Assembly: GCF_019059575.1 (NCBI RefSeq)
Contig: NW_024882729.1
Coordinates: forward strand, 1-64,000
DNA: 64,000 nt
Source: Amphibalanus amphitrite
Taxonomy: Eukaryota; Arthropoda; Thecostraca; Balanomorpha; Balanidae
Direction: 5' to 3'
Shown: one piece after another, positions 11,776-22,500 of the stretch
Numbering within the stretch: the stretch's first letter is position 1
How the letters are laid out: each line of letters begins with the position of its first letter
The notes under the pieces: model-generated
The model's database searches: none
What the model was told of the DNA's origin: nothing
What the model saw: the letters and a program-made list of their open reading frames with translations, nothing else
Program-made: the position numbers and the translations under genes

Positions 11776-14700
11776 TTGTTTAGTTCAGCACTGCTTAGCG
11801 GGCATCAACCGGGTAAACGGGCCTACCTAGAGCGTCCAAACAGTGTTGCGGTAGAGCATCTCATCTTCCGTCGGAGAGGCCAACAGCCTGGTGAGACTAC
11901 TACAGAATATGTGTCCGCTTTGCGAGCACTAGCCAATATATGTTACTTCAGGACGATAAATTAGACATCGGCAGCCACATCAGCCGCACAGCACCAGCCG
12001 ACGTCCGGCGCTCGGAAACGGAGGAACATCTGGCCACCCTTCCAGACGACGCCGTGTAGGTATGGAGCGACGGCTCGGCGGAGGGAGGTGTCTCAGCCAG
12101 AGGGAGTGAAGCGTTGATAATCCTCCCCTCGGGCGAGGAACACGAGCTCCGAGCCCCCGCAGTCAAGATATGCAGCAGTACCCGCGCTAAGCTGGTGACG
12201 ATCCGCGGGGCTCTGGAGATGCTGCTACAGCTGGAAGGCGGCCCGGCGGAGAGCCCAGTCATCGTCTGCTCAGACTCGCAGGCGGCGCTCGCCACGCTGG
12301 CGAGTGGTGCTGGGAGTCAGACGACCGACGGCACTCGGTGCCGCCGTATGGCGACTGCTCCTGACTCCGAGTCCTCATACAGTGGATCCCGGCACACTGC
12401 GGAATACCCGGCAACGAAAGGGTGGACGTGCTGGCTAAAGTGGCCTCCAGCATGTCGCAAGCCGCCGTCCCGATGGACGTCCGCTGCTTCGTAAAGGCTG
12501 ATTGTTTGAATTGGACAATTGAATTGGACAATCATATACGAATTAATTTCGTGAAGGCTGTCAGCCTTGGCCGCTCCGCCACCAAGGCATGGCATCGCAG
12601 CTGGACAGACAGCATCTTCAAAAAACATTATGGGAGACCGGATGCCGATGCCGGTGCTTCTGGTGTCTCGGGACGAGGCGGTTAACGTCCACCAGCTGCG
12701 GGCGGGACACTGGAGCCACTCGTAGAGTTATCTGCGCAGGATCGGACGCCACCCCGAGCGCGAGTGTCCACAGTGCAGCGACCTGGCCTGCCCAGTGCAG
12801 TGGCGCGCTGCCTGGTGTGCCGCGAGGGTCCGGACACACCGGAGCGCGTGTTGCTCGGGTGCCCATGCTTGGCCGGAGCGAGGCTCCAACTACTCGGAAA
12901 CATATGATCGGACCCTACGCAGCTTTGGGACGGCGGTGTCGTGGCGGCCTTCAGCCGCGGCTACCTCAGTCACCGAGAGCCGTTGGGCTACGGCCGGCCA
13001 TGAGCCGACCCGCGGAGAACAAGAGCAACAACTTCAGGACGATTGAAGATAAGACGATCAGATACCTCGTGGTGGAACAGATCCTGCATCATCATCTAGC
13101 GAAGTTCCTGCAAGACGGTGCCCTCACCCTGGAGAAGGTGCTCGATTTGTGTGAAGCCTACGAGCGTTCAATCCTCCAGTCGTCTGATGGCTCGTCATGA
13201 ACACAACGCAGTGGCTAATATCAGCCGACAGCCGCGGTTGACAGAACACCCAGCATCTGTAGAAGGCCATGCGGGAGCTAGGGGCTCGCTGACCATGCCA
13301 ACAGCCAGGGCCCCTCAGTGTCCTGCCAGACGAGTGACCTGACGCGTCTGTGGAAGGAAGTCACTATGCTGCAGTCGGAAAGAGGAAGTTAACACGAGTG
13401 AAGAAGGCCACCATGGCGTTTCATGTGTTGCAGTGCAAGGTAAACACCTGCAGTAAGTAAGGTGACCGGCCCTGTCATCCTGGAGGCAGAGAGGCGTAGG
13501 CAAGCGATGACACTTACGGTGGATGCTGGTGAAACCTGCTCGACCTTGAGACTTTAGTGCAGAGTACGTCTGCCGTCTCTAGGGATGCACTTACGAGCCA
13601 TCCACATCCAACCTCCTCAGGTTCGGGAGAATGCATTTCAGCGTGACAGGTAAATACTCTGCGACGTCTGCGTGCCACAGCCCGGTACCAGTCGGTGGAT
13701 GCCAGCCTCTTCCTGGTGGATACATGGCCGCTGCGGAAGCCATCACAGGCCTGGGTCTGATGCAAAGCTGGGTGTCACCATTTCCCAACATCAGGTGAGG
13801 TCTTCACCATACAAGAGGAGGGGGATGCGATTCTCCCGACCATCAATGGCTACCAGCATTACAGCATCCTCGTCCCAAATGTCCCATCCTCGTCCCTAAG
13901 CCCACGGACTACAAGCTGCGCCGTCTTTTGCTCTCTGTTCGAGATGAGGTGCAGGAGGAGCGGAAGACATCGTGGAGAAGATTGAAGCGTCCTCATGGGT
14001 GAACCCGCAGGTCTTCTCTCGCAAATTCAACGGGCAGCGTTGACATCAGGTGGCCCAACTCACATATTGTGGCTGAGATATATCCTCTTTCGACAATCGA
14101 AGAGTACCAGGCTCGACTTCATGGCAGAGTCTACAGCAACATCGATCTCCGGTCGGCATGTGAGCAACTGGAACCCCATCCGGAGAGCAGGAACATCAGC
14201 GTTCATCTCGCACGGTGAGTTGATACGATTTCTGCAAATCACCTCCGGCCTGGTCTCGACAGACTCTGCTTGCCAGAATCTCCTTCACAACTTGTTAGGG
14301 AGCTCAGAAGTTTCCTCTCGCTGACTTGCTGGTCGAATCGCTCCATCCCAGTCTGCGCTTACATCCGACAACTTGCTGTGATTCTACGGAAGGAGTGCTG
14401 TTCGAGTGGATGGGGGAAGAGTCAAGGTTCCAGACCATCAAAAATGGTACCGAGCAGCCCGGTTCTGACGCCCTTAAACCGAGACCTACCGACAGTGGTG
14501 ACGTCACGGCCACGCGCATCCGAATCATTCATTTGATAGCACTGCTGGGTGCTGGTGCCATCATGTCACAGCTGTCCTGACGGCTCAGTGCTTTGTCCTG
14601 ACGAGCGGTGCTCTTTGTCCGACCGTGAGGCCCTCAGTGCCGTGCAAGCAATGGAGCGGTGGAACGTCTACCTCTGAGGGCGACGTTTAACACTCCGGAC

Positions 14701-14985
14701 TGGCCAGTCCGTGATGAACACGCTCCTCGCCTAAGTTCTCAGACTGGGCGGGAGCACCTGTTGCTAGGTGGTAGGCTCGAATGCTACCGTACGTCTACGA
14801 AGTGACGAGCGCCCCTGCCAGCAGGATCACTGTCGCTGACGCACTGTCACGCCAGCGGCTGTCCACTACAGGGCCCGTAGAAGAAGCCGATGAGGAAAAG
14901 GTCGTCATCTGCGTCAGGGGCGAACACCTATCACCGCTAACGGAGAAGAAGGTTCGAGAGGCAGCTGTAAAGGACCCTGAGGGGT
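11776..14985 (+). mobile_element. decayed Ty3/gypsy-type LTR retrotransposon (gag-pol remnant), interrupted
   Basis: A capsid-like gag segment with RPNSVAVEHLIFRRRGQQPG lies at 11,830-11,957. It resumes after an insertion at 13,044 with a segment ending LTLEKVLDLCEAYERS. A protease-like DAGETCSTL occurs near 13,520. Reverse-transcriptase N-terminal features (KPTDYKLR-like, then IVEKIEASSWVNPQV) lie at about 13,900-14,010, and YPL and YQARLHGRVYSNIDL-like pieces follow in shifted frames. An RNase H end (SDREALSAVQAMERW near 14,620; ITVADALSRQ near 14,830) comes last. Frameshifts and stops are many, so it is inactive. I did not locate LTRs. It lies in intron 2 of the recombinase gene, on the opposite strand. 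Confidence 0.75.
11958..13030 (+). mobile_element. 5'-truncated non-LTR retrotransposon (LINE, jockey/R1-like) inside the gypsy gag
   Basis: The 13-bp sequence ACTTCAGGACGAT flanks it at 11,945-11,957 and 13,031-13,043 and splits one gag reading frame, so this is a clean insertion with a target duplication. It carries an RNase H domain: WSDGSAEGG near 12,062, CSSTRAK near 12,172, VIVCSDSQAALATL near 12,260, and after a frameshift IQWIPAHCGIPGNERVDVLA near 12,380. A cysteine-rich C-terminus (CPQCSDLAC, CLVCREGPDTPE) follows near 12,770-12,850. The reverse transcriptase is absent, as expected for 5' truncation. There is no obvious poly(A) tail before the second duplication. Confidence 0.8.
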
Positions 14986-15230
14986 GTTCACGGGCACCGC
15001 ACACTGCTGCGTGCGGTGTGTGCGGTGCGTCCAGCAGGCGTGGGGGTAGGGGATGGGTAGGCGGCTCTGACGTCACGGCTGCGTGCGGTGAACGATCCGC
15101 TGTGGCCAGTCCCGACCGGCCACAGCGGTCGCTGTGTGCGGTGACGGAAGGCTGACGTAGGGACGCAGTGGGCGGAGCTTGGAGGCTGTGTGCGGTCCGA
15201 CCGCACACAGGGCCCGTGAACAGCCCTCAG
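14977..15230. mobile_element. short inverted-repeat element (MITE) in the gypsy pol remnant
   Basis: The ends CTGAGGGGTGTTCACGGGC and GCCCGTGAACAGCCCTCAG are inverted copies with one mismatch over 19 bp. Repeated GTGCGGT/ACCGCAC words extend the pairing inward. It interrupts the pol frame just after VKDPE. I could not see a clear target duplication, so the superfamily is open. Confidence 0.65.
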
Positions 15231-16660
15231 CTCTCCAGCAACTGAGTGACGTCATCCTTTCCACTTCAGCAAAACTCGTCCCCTGCTGTCATTTCGGAAT
15301 TCGGCAACACCGTGAGACTTGCTATAGGCATGTCGTGCCACTCTCCGTATCTCAAATCGTCCATTTGATACTGATGTCCATTGATACGGCTTTAAAGATG
15401 CTTCAAAGACGGCAAAAACCCATACGTCCTCGCGACCGAACAGGATAAACTCAATGCAGACAGCATATAACCACATGTCAAAAGCCCTCACGTCGTCCTT
15501 GTGTAGTGTAGCGACGTATTGGGTTTTGACGTTGCAAGCATTTCATAATCTGCAAGAACGTCTATGGGTTTACCGACGTGGATTTTGTCACTGGCACATA
15601 GGTTAGCCATGACGTGTGGGTTTTCGCCGACGTAGTGGGTTTTGACTGTGTCACTTCCGTGCTTTTCAAAGACGTGTGAATTCCAAAATTTGTTTTTCCT
15701 CTCCCAAAAAGCTTTTTTTGGTTTTTGAAAAAAATCCTCATGGCATGAAATAGAGCTTTGCAAGCTGGTCACAATGGTGTAAAAAACGAAAAATGACCCA
15801 AAATTGACATGTGGGGTTTTGACTTTGGACGGCAGAATGTGTTGGACTTGGTGCTTCATGCTTCCTTGTCTGCCGTTTTCTTTGTTTGTTAGCCATTGCC
15901 GCAAGATACATAGGTGCCTCTACTAGCGAGTCTAAAAAATCGGGAGGGGCAAACCATCAACATTTATTGTTTCTTTGCATATAAAAAGGTATACAAATTT
16001 AACAAAGAGGGTATTTAATGCAGGAAATTTCAATACGTTTATGAAAATAATGCAACACGTAAAGCTGATGCAGGCGATGTAAGGCGCCAAACCTTTCACT
16101 TACTTTTTTTGCGGTCCTTCTTCCGCTGTTCATGGCCTGTGGACATTAAAAAATATAGTTAACATTAGGAATAGAACCACTTAACCATGTAATTCTGTTA
16201 ACATTACATGGTTATGCATGAGAACATAAATTTGGCCGGGGCGTCGCAAGTCCATCTACGACACGTCGCAAGTTACGACACATGTCCCGTCGCAAGTTGT
16301 GTCGTAGCGAAAAAGGAGGGATGTTGAGGAAAGAGGGGTTTGTCGGAGGATACGACAGAACGTAGCTACGACGAGGCTTAAATACCCGCTTTACTCGAGA
16401 ATTTAAAAGGCTACACGATCAGCTGATCCCGTAGTAAACGTCAGTAAGGTCGAAAACTCTATCACGCATAACGGAACATTCGCCTTTCTGGTTTGAGAGC
16501 TTATGAGACAGCCAGGTCAAGCATGTTCTCTGATTCTGAAGCTTTGTCTCAACTGGGTGACTTGTGATCGCTAACGCTCACATAATTTGCCATAAAATTT
16601 GGGGTCGATCACAGGAGATTCGTGGCTAAAGAGCATCTAGAAGCTATGCTTTAGAAGAAA
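15231..16660. other. intronic sequence, unassigned
   Basis: Around 15,500-15,680 there are loose repeats of GACGTGT/ACGTAGTGGGTTTTGAC. Around 16,240-16,400 CGTCGCAAGTTGTGTCGTA words recur and come back at 17,990-18,130 (CTTACGACACAACTTGCGAC), so the 16.2-18.2 kb satellite block is framed by the same motif. No coding sequence is supported. Confidence 0.45.
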
Positions 16661-16739
16661 TGAGTTCAGAGAGTTTGAAGTCACAGAGAGGTAAGAGAGT
16701 TGAAGTTGGAGGTCACAATTGGAGGTTACAGAGGTCATC

Positions 16740-17615
16740 TGGGACACGTCAGGTCACAGAAGTCAACTTGGGGACACGTCAGGTCACAGAGGTTAACTTT
16801 GGGTCATCACAGAGCTCAATTGGAGGTCAACTGGGACACGTCAGGTCACAAGAGTCAGCTTGGGGTCATCAAAGAGCTCAATTGGAGGTCACGGAGGTCA
16901 TCTGGGACACGTCAAGTCACAGAGGTCAACTTGGGGTCATCACAGAGCTCAATTGGAGGTCATATGGGTCATCTGAGATACGTCAGGTCACAGAGGTCAA
17001 CTTGGGGGTTATCACAGAGCTCTATTGGAGGTCATGGGGGTCATATGAGACACGTCAGGTCACAGAGGTCAACTTGAGGTCACCACAGGGCTCAATTGTA
17101 GGCCATCTGGGGACACTTCAGGTCACAGAGGTCAACTTGGGGTCATCAGAGACCTCAATTTGAGATCAGCTGGGACACGTCAGGTCACAGAGGTCAGCTT
17201 GGGGTTATCAGAGGTCACTTAGAGGTCATAGAGGTCATCTGGGACACGTCAGGTCAGAGAGGTCAACTTGGGGTCATCACAGAGCTCAATTTGAGATCAT
17301 CTGGGACACGTCTGGTCACAGAGGTCAGCTTGGGCTCATCACAGAGCTCAATTGGGACACGTCAGGTCACAGAGGTCAGCTCGGAGTCATGAGAGAGCTC
17401 AATTGGAGGTCATATAGGACTCGTCAGGTCACAGAGGTCAACTTGGGGTCATCACAAAACTCGGAAGTCATCTGAGACACGTCAGGTCACAGAGGTCAGC
17501 TCGGAGTAATGAGAGAGCTCAATGGGAGGTCACGGAGGTCATCTGAGACACGGCAGATCACAGAGGTCAACTGGGGTCATCACAGAGCTAAATTGGAGTC
17601 ATGGGGGCCATCTGA
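16740..17615 (+). repeat. satellite of about 60-72-bp units carrying AGGTCA direct repeats
   Basis: The unit reads GACACGTCAGGTCACAGAGG, TCAACTTGGGGTCATCACAG, AGCTCAATTGGAGGTCATCT. About 12-13 diverged units run head to tail. Each carries AGGTCA-CAG-AGGTCA, that is, two nuclear-receptor half-sites in direct orientation with a 3-bp spacer. About eight units keep both hexamers perfect (for example near 16,987, 17,059, 17,121, 17,183, 17,365, 17,429 and 17,483). The array is in intron 2 of the recombinase-domain gene. Several frames are open by repeat structure only. Confidence 0.85.
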
Positions 17616-19118
17616 GACACGTCGTTTTTGGAATTGGGAGAATCTTTTGGGGGATGCCCCTCGCAACGTCCAAGATCGCCTTTCTGGACTCGCCAGTAGT
17701 TGCTGGAATGATATAAGGCTGCTTTGTATCCCTGAATACCCCAATGAATTTGAATATAACATATTATGCACCATTTTTAACACTCGCTGGCACGGATTGA
17801 GGCCTCACAGATGACCCGTCGGTTCAAGCTCTATAACTCGCGTTAGCGTCAACGGATTGTAACCAAATTTTAACTCAAGTTCAAACAATTTTACACTAAC
17901 CATGTAAATTTCGTGACCATGGCCCGAATGACCTGTGACCTGTGACCTCTTCCTCAAAGCAAGGTTAGCTTACGACACAACTTACGACTGCTATTTCAAA
18001 TTCGTAAGTTGTGTCGCAAATCAGGCAACTTGCGACAGGCTTTACTACTTAAGTAACGCTACTCATCGATTGATCCCTCCAAAAACGACTTACTACACAA
18101 CTTGCGACACGTCGCAGTTACGACGAGGCTTACGACGCTCTGGATTCCTCCGGCCAAAAAGATCTTTTCGCTTCATGTCTTGTTAAAGATTTTGAGTTTG
18201 TCGTTTCGTTAGCACGACGTCCCCTAAACCTGCACCTGTCTACTGCTTTTTTTTTGCCACCCCGAACAAGAACGACTGAGGAGGGGGGGGGGGCTTGATA
18301 CGACCCCACTTACGTTTCGCTCCCATGGAACTAAAAACAGCAAATTTTCATGGGAAAGGGGCTCATGAGTCCTCGCTCCCTAACTACATCAATATTTAGA
18401 GGGTTTGCATGATAAAAGCCAGCATTAAAAATAAAAATGGCGCTTTTCAGCACGAAACGCTACGTGTCTCGAAAAAAAAACATAAAAGCTAGAACAATTA
18501 AGATAGCATTCGATAACTTAGAACAAGCCCTATCGAGCTTTATCAAAATATTTTGTCTCAATACGTTAAGCTCAAGATTTCACCAAAGGAGACGCAGTGA
18601 GTGTTGCTTAAATACTTTTTTGCATATGACATTTCATATGTAACAGATTTAGCAAAATTGCAAACGAGGCCGAGGGTAGACGAGGTTGGGTGGCGGGCGG
18701 CGCTTCACGCCGCCATCGAGCTGCTATTGCAAAAAAAAAAAATCGCCCATGGGTCGGATTCCCTCCCTCCTCAGACGGACGTGAGTAAAGGCATTCTCGC
18801 ATGGACAATGCAGTTATTGAGCGATACGCTTATTATCCTGCATCGATCGCAGTGCTTCAATAAATGCATATGAACTCACCTATGCAATTGCCCTCCCACT
18901 ATAAAACTTCAGGCCGGACTATAGTCTGTTCCATATCAAGCTTGCGGTCGGAGTCCCCTTGGCAGTTCCAGGCAATTCGCTGAGCGCGCTACTCCATTCA
19001 ATAATTTGAGTCTTAGAATGTAAGATGTATGCACAGAAATCACGCACTGCCTTCAACAGAGCACTTCAGCCGCAAGCTTGACATGGAACACACTATAGAT
19101 GTAGTGAATGCGCCTCAC
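17616..19118. other. intronic sequence, unassigned
   Basis: No gene, terminal repeat or RNA was recognised. A G-run follows GACTGAGGA near 18,280, and an A-run interrupts GC-rich sequence near 18,730. TTACGACACAACTTACGAC palindromic words occur at 17,970-18,130. Confidence 0.4.
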
Positions 19119-19190
19119 CTCCTTCATCGTCCTCTTGGCGATCATCAGCCGGACCGCCCTCATTTTCAGAGCCTGGCTCGTCGAAGTCCT
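19119..19190 (-). CDS. exon 2 of the recombinase-domain gene: acidic linker
   Basis: The acceptor GTTTTTCAG ends at 19,191 and the donor GGAG|GTGAGG follows 19,119. The 72-nt exon encodes DFDEPGSENEGGPADDRQED then DEG, a strongly acidic segment. It enters and leaves in phase 1, matching exon 1's donor (GAAG|GTAACT at 19,564) and exon 3's acceptor. An acidic linker between a recombinase domain and a Myb-like domain is a plausible design. The exon is short and has no homology evidence, so the call rests on splice sites and phase. Confidence 0.5.
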
Positions 19191-19563
19191 CTGAAAAACC
19201 GTCTCTGTCAGATTTAAGAATATGTGTGATGCAAAATAAGTGCCTGCCATAATGGGCAAGCATTTCTGAAAAAAAAAACGCTGAACGGAACATATGTGCT
19301 ACGGTGGTACCCGGACTGCTTTGGCTATCCGCGCTCGTCCTTAATCTGAAGTACAGCACCATGGGTCTGCATATAACCTAGTAGTACCAGTGAACTTTAA
19401 CGGTCTTACATTGCCTTCGCTCTGTACGATTCTCTTCATGGTGTTATTGCATTGCCTCTTTAACACTACATTGCAAATTAATGCTTTAACTGCATGAAAT
19501 GTCTGCTAAAATGACAGACGAATGGTGATGTTACGATTAGCACATGTACAAACGATTAGTTAC

Positions 19564-22500
19564 CTTCAGTGAGCATCTCCTCCAGGCTCCGTCCGCTATA
19601 TTTTGAGAGGCATCCTTCGTCCAGCTTCATCATCAGGATGGAGGCACGCGTCAGTTCGTGAGTAGCGTCTGACAGTCTGTAGTACCCACGATGCACGTCT
19701 TTGTCATGTCCCATGTGCCGGGTGAGCACCTCCATATCGAATTCACCCATCTCTAGAATCTGGGACGTTGTAGCACAATATTTCCGTAGTTTTGTTGCAT
19801 GGAAGAGATCTGCCCTGTTTAGTGCCATGTCCGACAACTGCTCTTTAAGCACCACGCCTGCGTTGTAGTGTCCTGTAGTCCTCGCCAGAGGGTTTGCGAA
19901 CAGATACTTGTTATCCTTGTCAATGTACGTCTCCCGGTTGTCTACCAGTAGCTGCAGCGGAGCCGCGCAGTCGCTCGGTATCAGGGTGGGGACCTTGTTC
20001 CCGCACTTGCCGCGGGACATGACGACGTCGAGCTCGTTGAACAACTTCTTTTCTGTTTCACCCATTGACTTGTTCACTTCTTCTACCGTCTCTTGTTTGT
20101 ACATCTCTCGGTTGATCCATGATTGCAGCAGGATGCTGCTAAGCTCCTTAGGACGGCGTTTGTTGAATACTAGCAAACGGGCGAGAACCGCTTTGCTCAG
20201 CCTTGCATAGTCTGTCATGCCATGTATTCCCTTTTCTGTCATTTCTTTCACTCGTTCCTTCATTTTTTCGGTGAAAAGCTTCAAATCGCTGGTAAAGGGC
20301 AGCATGTCTTTCTTGTCATACTTGTTCGACTCGCGGTTCTTCAGCGCTACGCTGCTGATCTTCACATTCCAGAATTGGTCCACGTGATACAAGAACGCCT
20401 CAGCATCTTTCACTTCGCTTTCTTCTTTCTTGATCAGCGCAATGCCCTTCTTGAGAGCAGCCAGCTGTCGTAGTTCGCCTCCAATCCGCATGGCCTTTGA
20501 AGGAGTTTTGTATGTGGGCAGCCCCGTGTGGGCGTTTAGCTTGTCCTGCTCAAACCCACAGACGGATTTGGTGGCACTTACAACCGTATCAAATCCTTCG
20601 CCATTGATCAGCTCTTGCATGCTCTTTCCGGCTGCTTGGACAACTTCGCCCATCATCCTTAGGCGCTGGCTTATCTGCGCAAAACCCGACCTTCCAAGTT
20701 TCGCGTGCAAGTTGGCACCCCACTTCTTCAGGAGTTCATCGTTCTTTATGGTCTTCGTAACTGCATCGTCGTGCATACGAGACAATATGTCCTTGTGATA
20801 CCCAGTATTTTCTTCTTGGCCGTCACTCAGGAGCGTCCGGCTCTCTGCCAGCACCGTGGGAATGTCTGGGCATTCTGTTTTGCGAGCCACACAGTGATGT
20901 TTTATGTGCTGCATCATGTTGGTTTTAACCACAAAAAGATAGCAGTAAGGACATGGCACGTAGTCGTCCACGGACGCCTGGTCCGACTTCCTTCCCAAGA
21001 TCATGTCACCTTCACCCCTTTGTAGGACGAGTTTGTTGTGCTCCATGTTGCCTTTGTTGATCATCACGGTGATTTTCATTTTTCGTTCCTGCTCAGAATC
21101 ACACTCCTGTATATCCTTGACTTCCTTCTCGTCACGGTGGACCGTCTTGATATGGCGCCATATCAGATTTCTCTTTTGCTTGCAATATATGCAAACATTT
21201 TTTTTCCGCACTTCGCCGCACGATGCGCCGTTCCTCGCCGACTGAGATGTACGCGACTGAGAACTGTGCTGGGGCGGAGCCACCTCAACACCGTCGCTGA
21301 CATCAGACTCAGCTCCCTGTTCTCCGTATTCGTTCTCCTCCAAATGGTGGTTCTCGGGAGCCGTGATCTCTGTTTGATTGCACATCAAGTGCTCAGGAAA
21401 AGTCCATGTGCCATGGTCCCCTGCATCCTGGACTGAAGCCCTCGAAGTAGAGCAGGTGGGTGACATAAGGTCGTACTCGCTTGCAGAGAACGGCGTCATG
21501 TCGATCAGTTCAGTTGGCAGTGCTGTTGAATAAGAGGTTTTTACTGACCCACAAACTCCCGTCTCAGAGGTAGGTGGGGAAACACGAGACGGGGCTCCAA
21601 CCGTCGCCCCAGTAGTTGTACACAGATGAAGAGCATCCCATCTTCTAGCGTCCGGGGTCGGGACGGGCGGCGGGCCTCCGGTCGCAGTCTCAGAAGTCTC
21701 ACGCAGATGAAGAGCATCCCACCTTCCAGCGTCCGGGGTCGGGACGGGCGGCGGGCCTCCGGTCGCAGTCTCAGAAGTCTCACGCAGATGAAGAGCATCC
21801 CACCTTCTAGCGTCCGGGGTCGGGACGGGCGGCGGGCCTCCGGTCGCAGTCTCAGAAGTCTCACGCAGATGAAGAGCATCCCACCTTCCAGCGTCAGAGG
21901 TCGGGACGGGCGGCGGGGCTCCGGTCGCAGTCTCAGAAGTCTCACGCAGAAGAGCATCCCACCTTCCAGCGTCAGAGGTCGGGACGGGCGGTGGGGCTCT
22001 GGCCGCAGTCTCAGAAGTCTCACGCAGATGAGCATCCCACGTTCTAGCGTCAGAGGTCGGGACGGGCGGCGGGGCTCTGGCCGCAGTCTCAGAAGTCTCA
22101 CGCAGATGATGAGCATCCAACCTTCTAGCGTCCGGGGTCGGGACGGGCGGCGGGCCTCCGGTCGCAGTCTCAGAAGTCTCACGCAGATGAAGAGCATCCC
22201 ACCTTCCAGCGTCCGGGGTCGGGACGGGCGGCGGGCCTCCGGTCGCAGTCTCAGAAGTCTTACGCAGATGAAGAGCATCCCATCTTCTAGCGTCCGGGGT
22301 CGGGACGGGCGGCGGGCCTCCGGTCGCAGTCTCAGAAGTCTCACGCAGATGAAGAGCATCCCACCTTCCAGCGTCCGGGGTCGGGACGGGCGGCGGGCCT
22401 CCGGTCGCAGTCTCAGAAGTCTCACGCAGATGAAGAGCATCCCACCTTCCAGCGTCCGGGGTCGGGACGGGCGGCGGGCCTCCGGTCGCAGTCTCAGAAG

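Noticed and set aside
15488..15904. Minus-strand 138-codon frame
   Set aside because: It overlaps loose GACGTGT repeats, lacks motifs and shows no codon bias.
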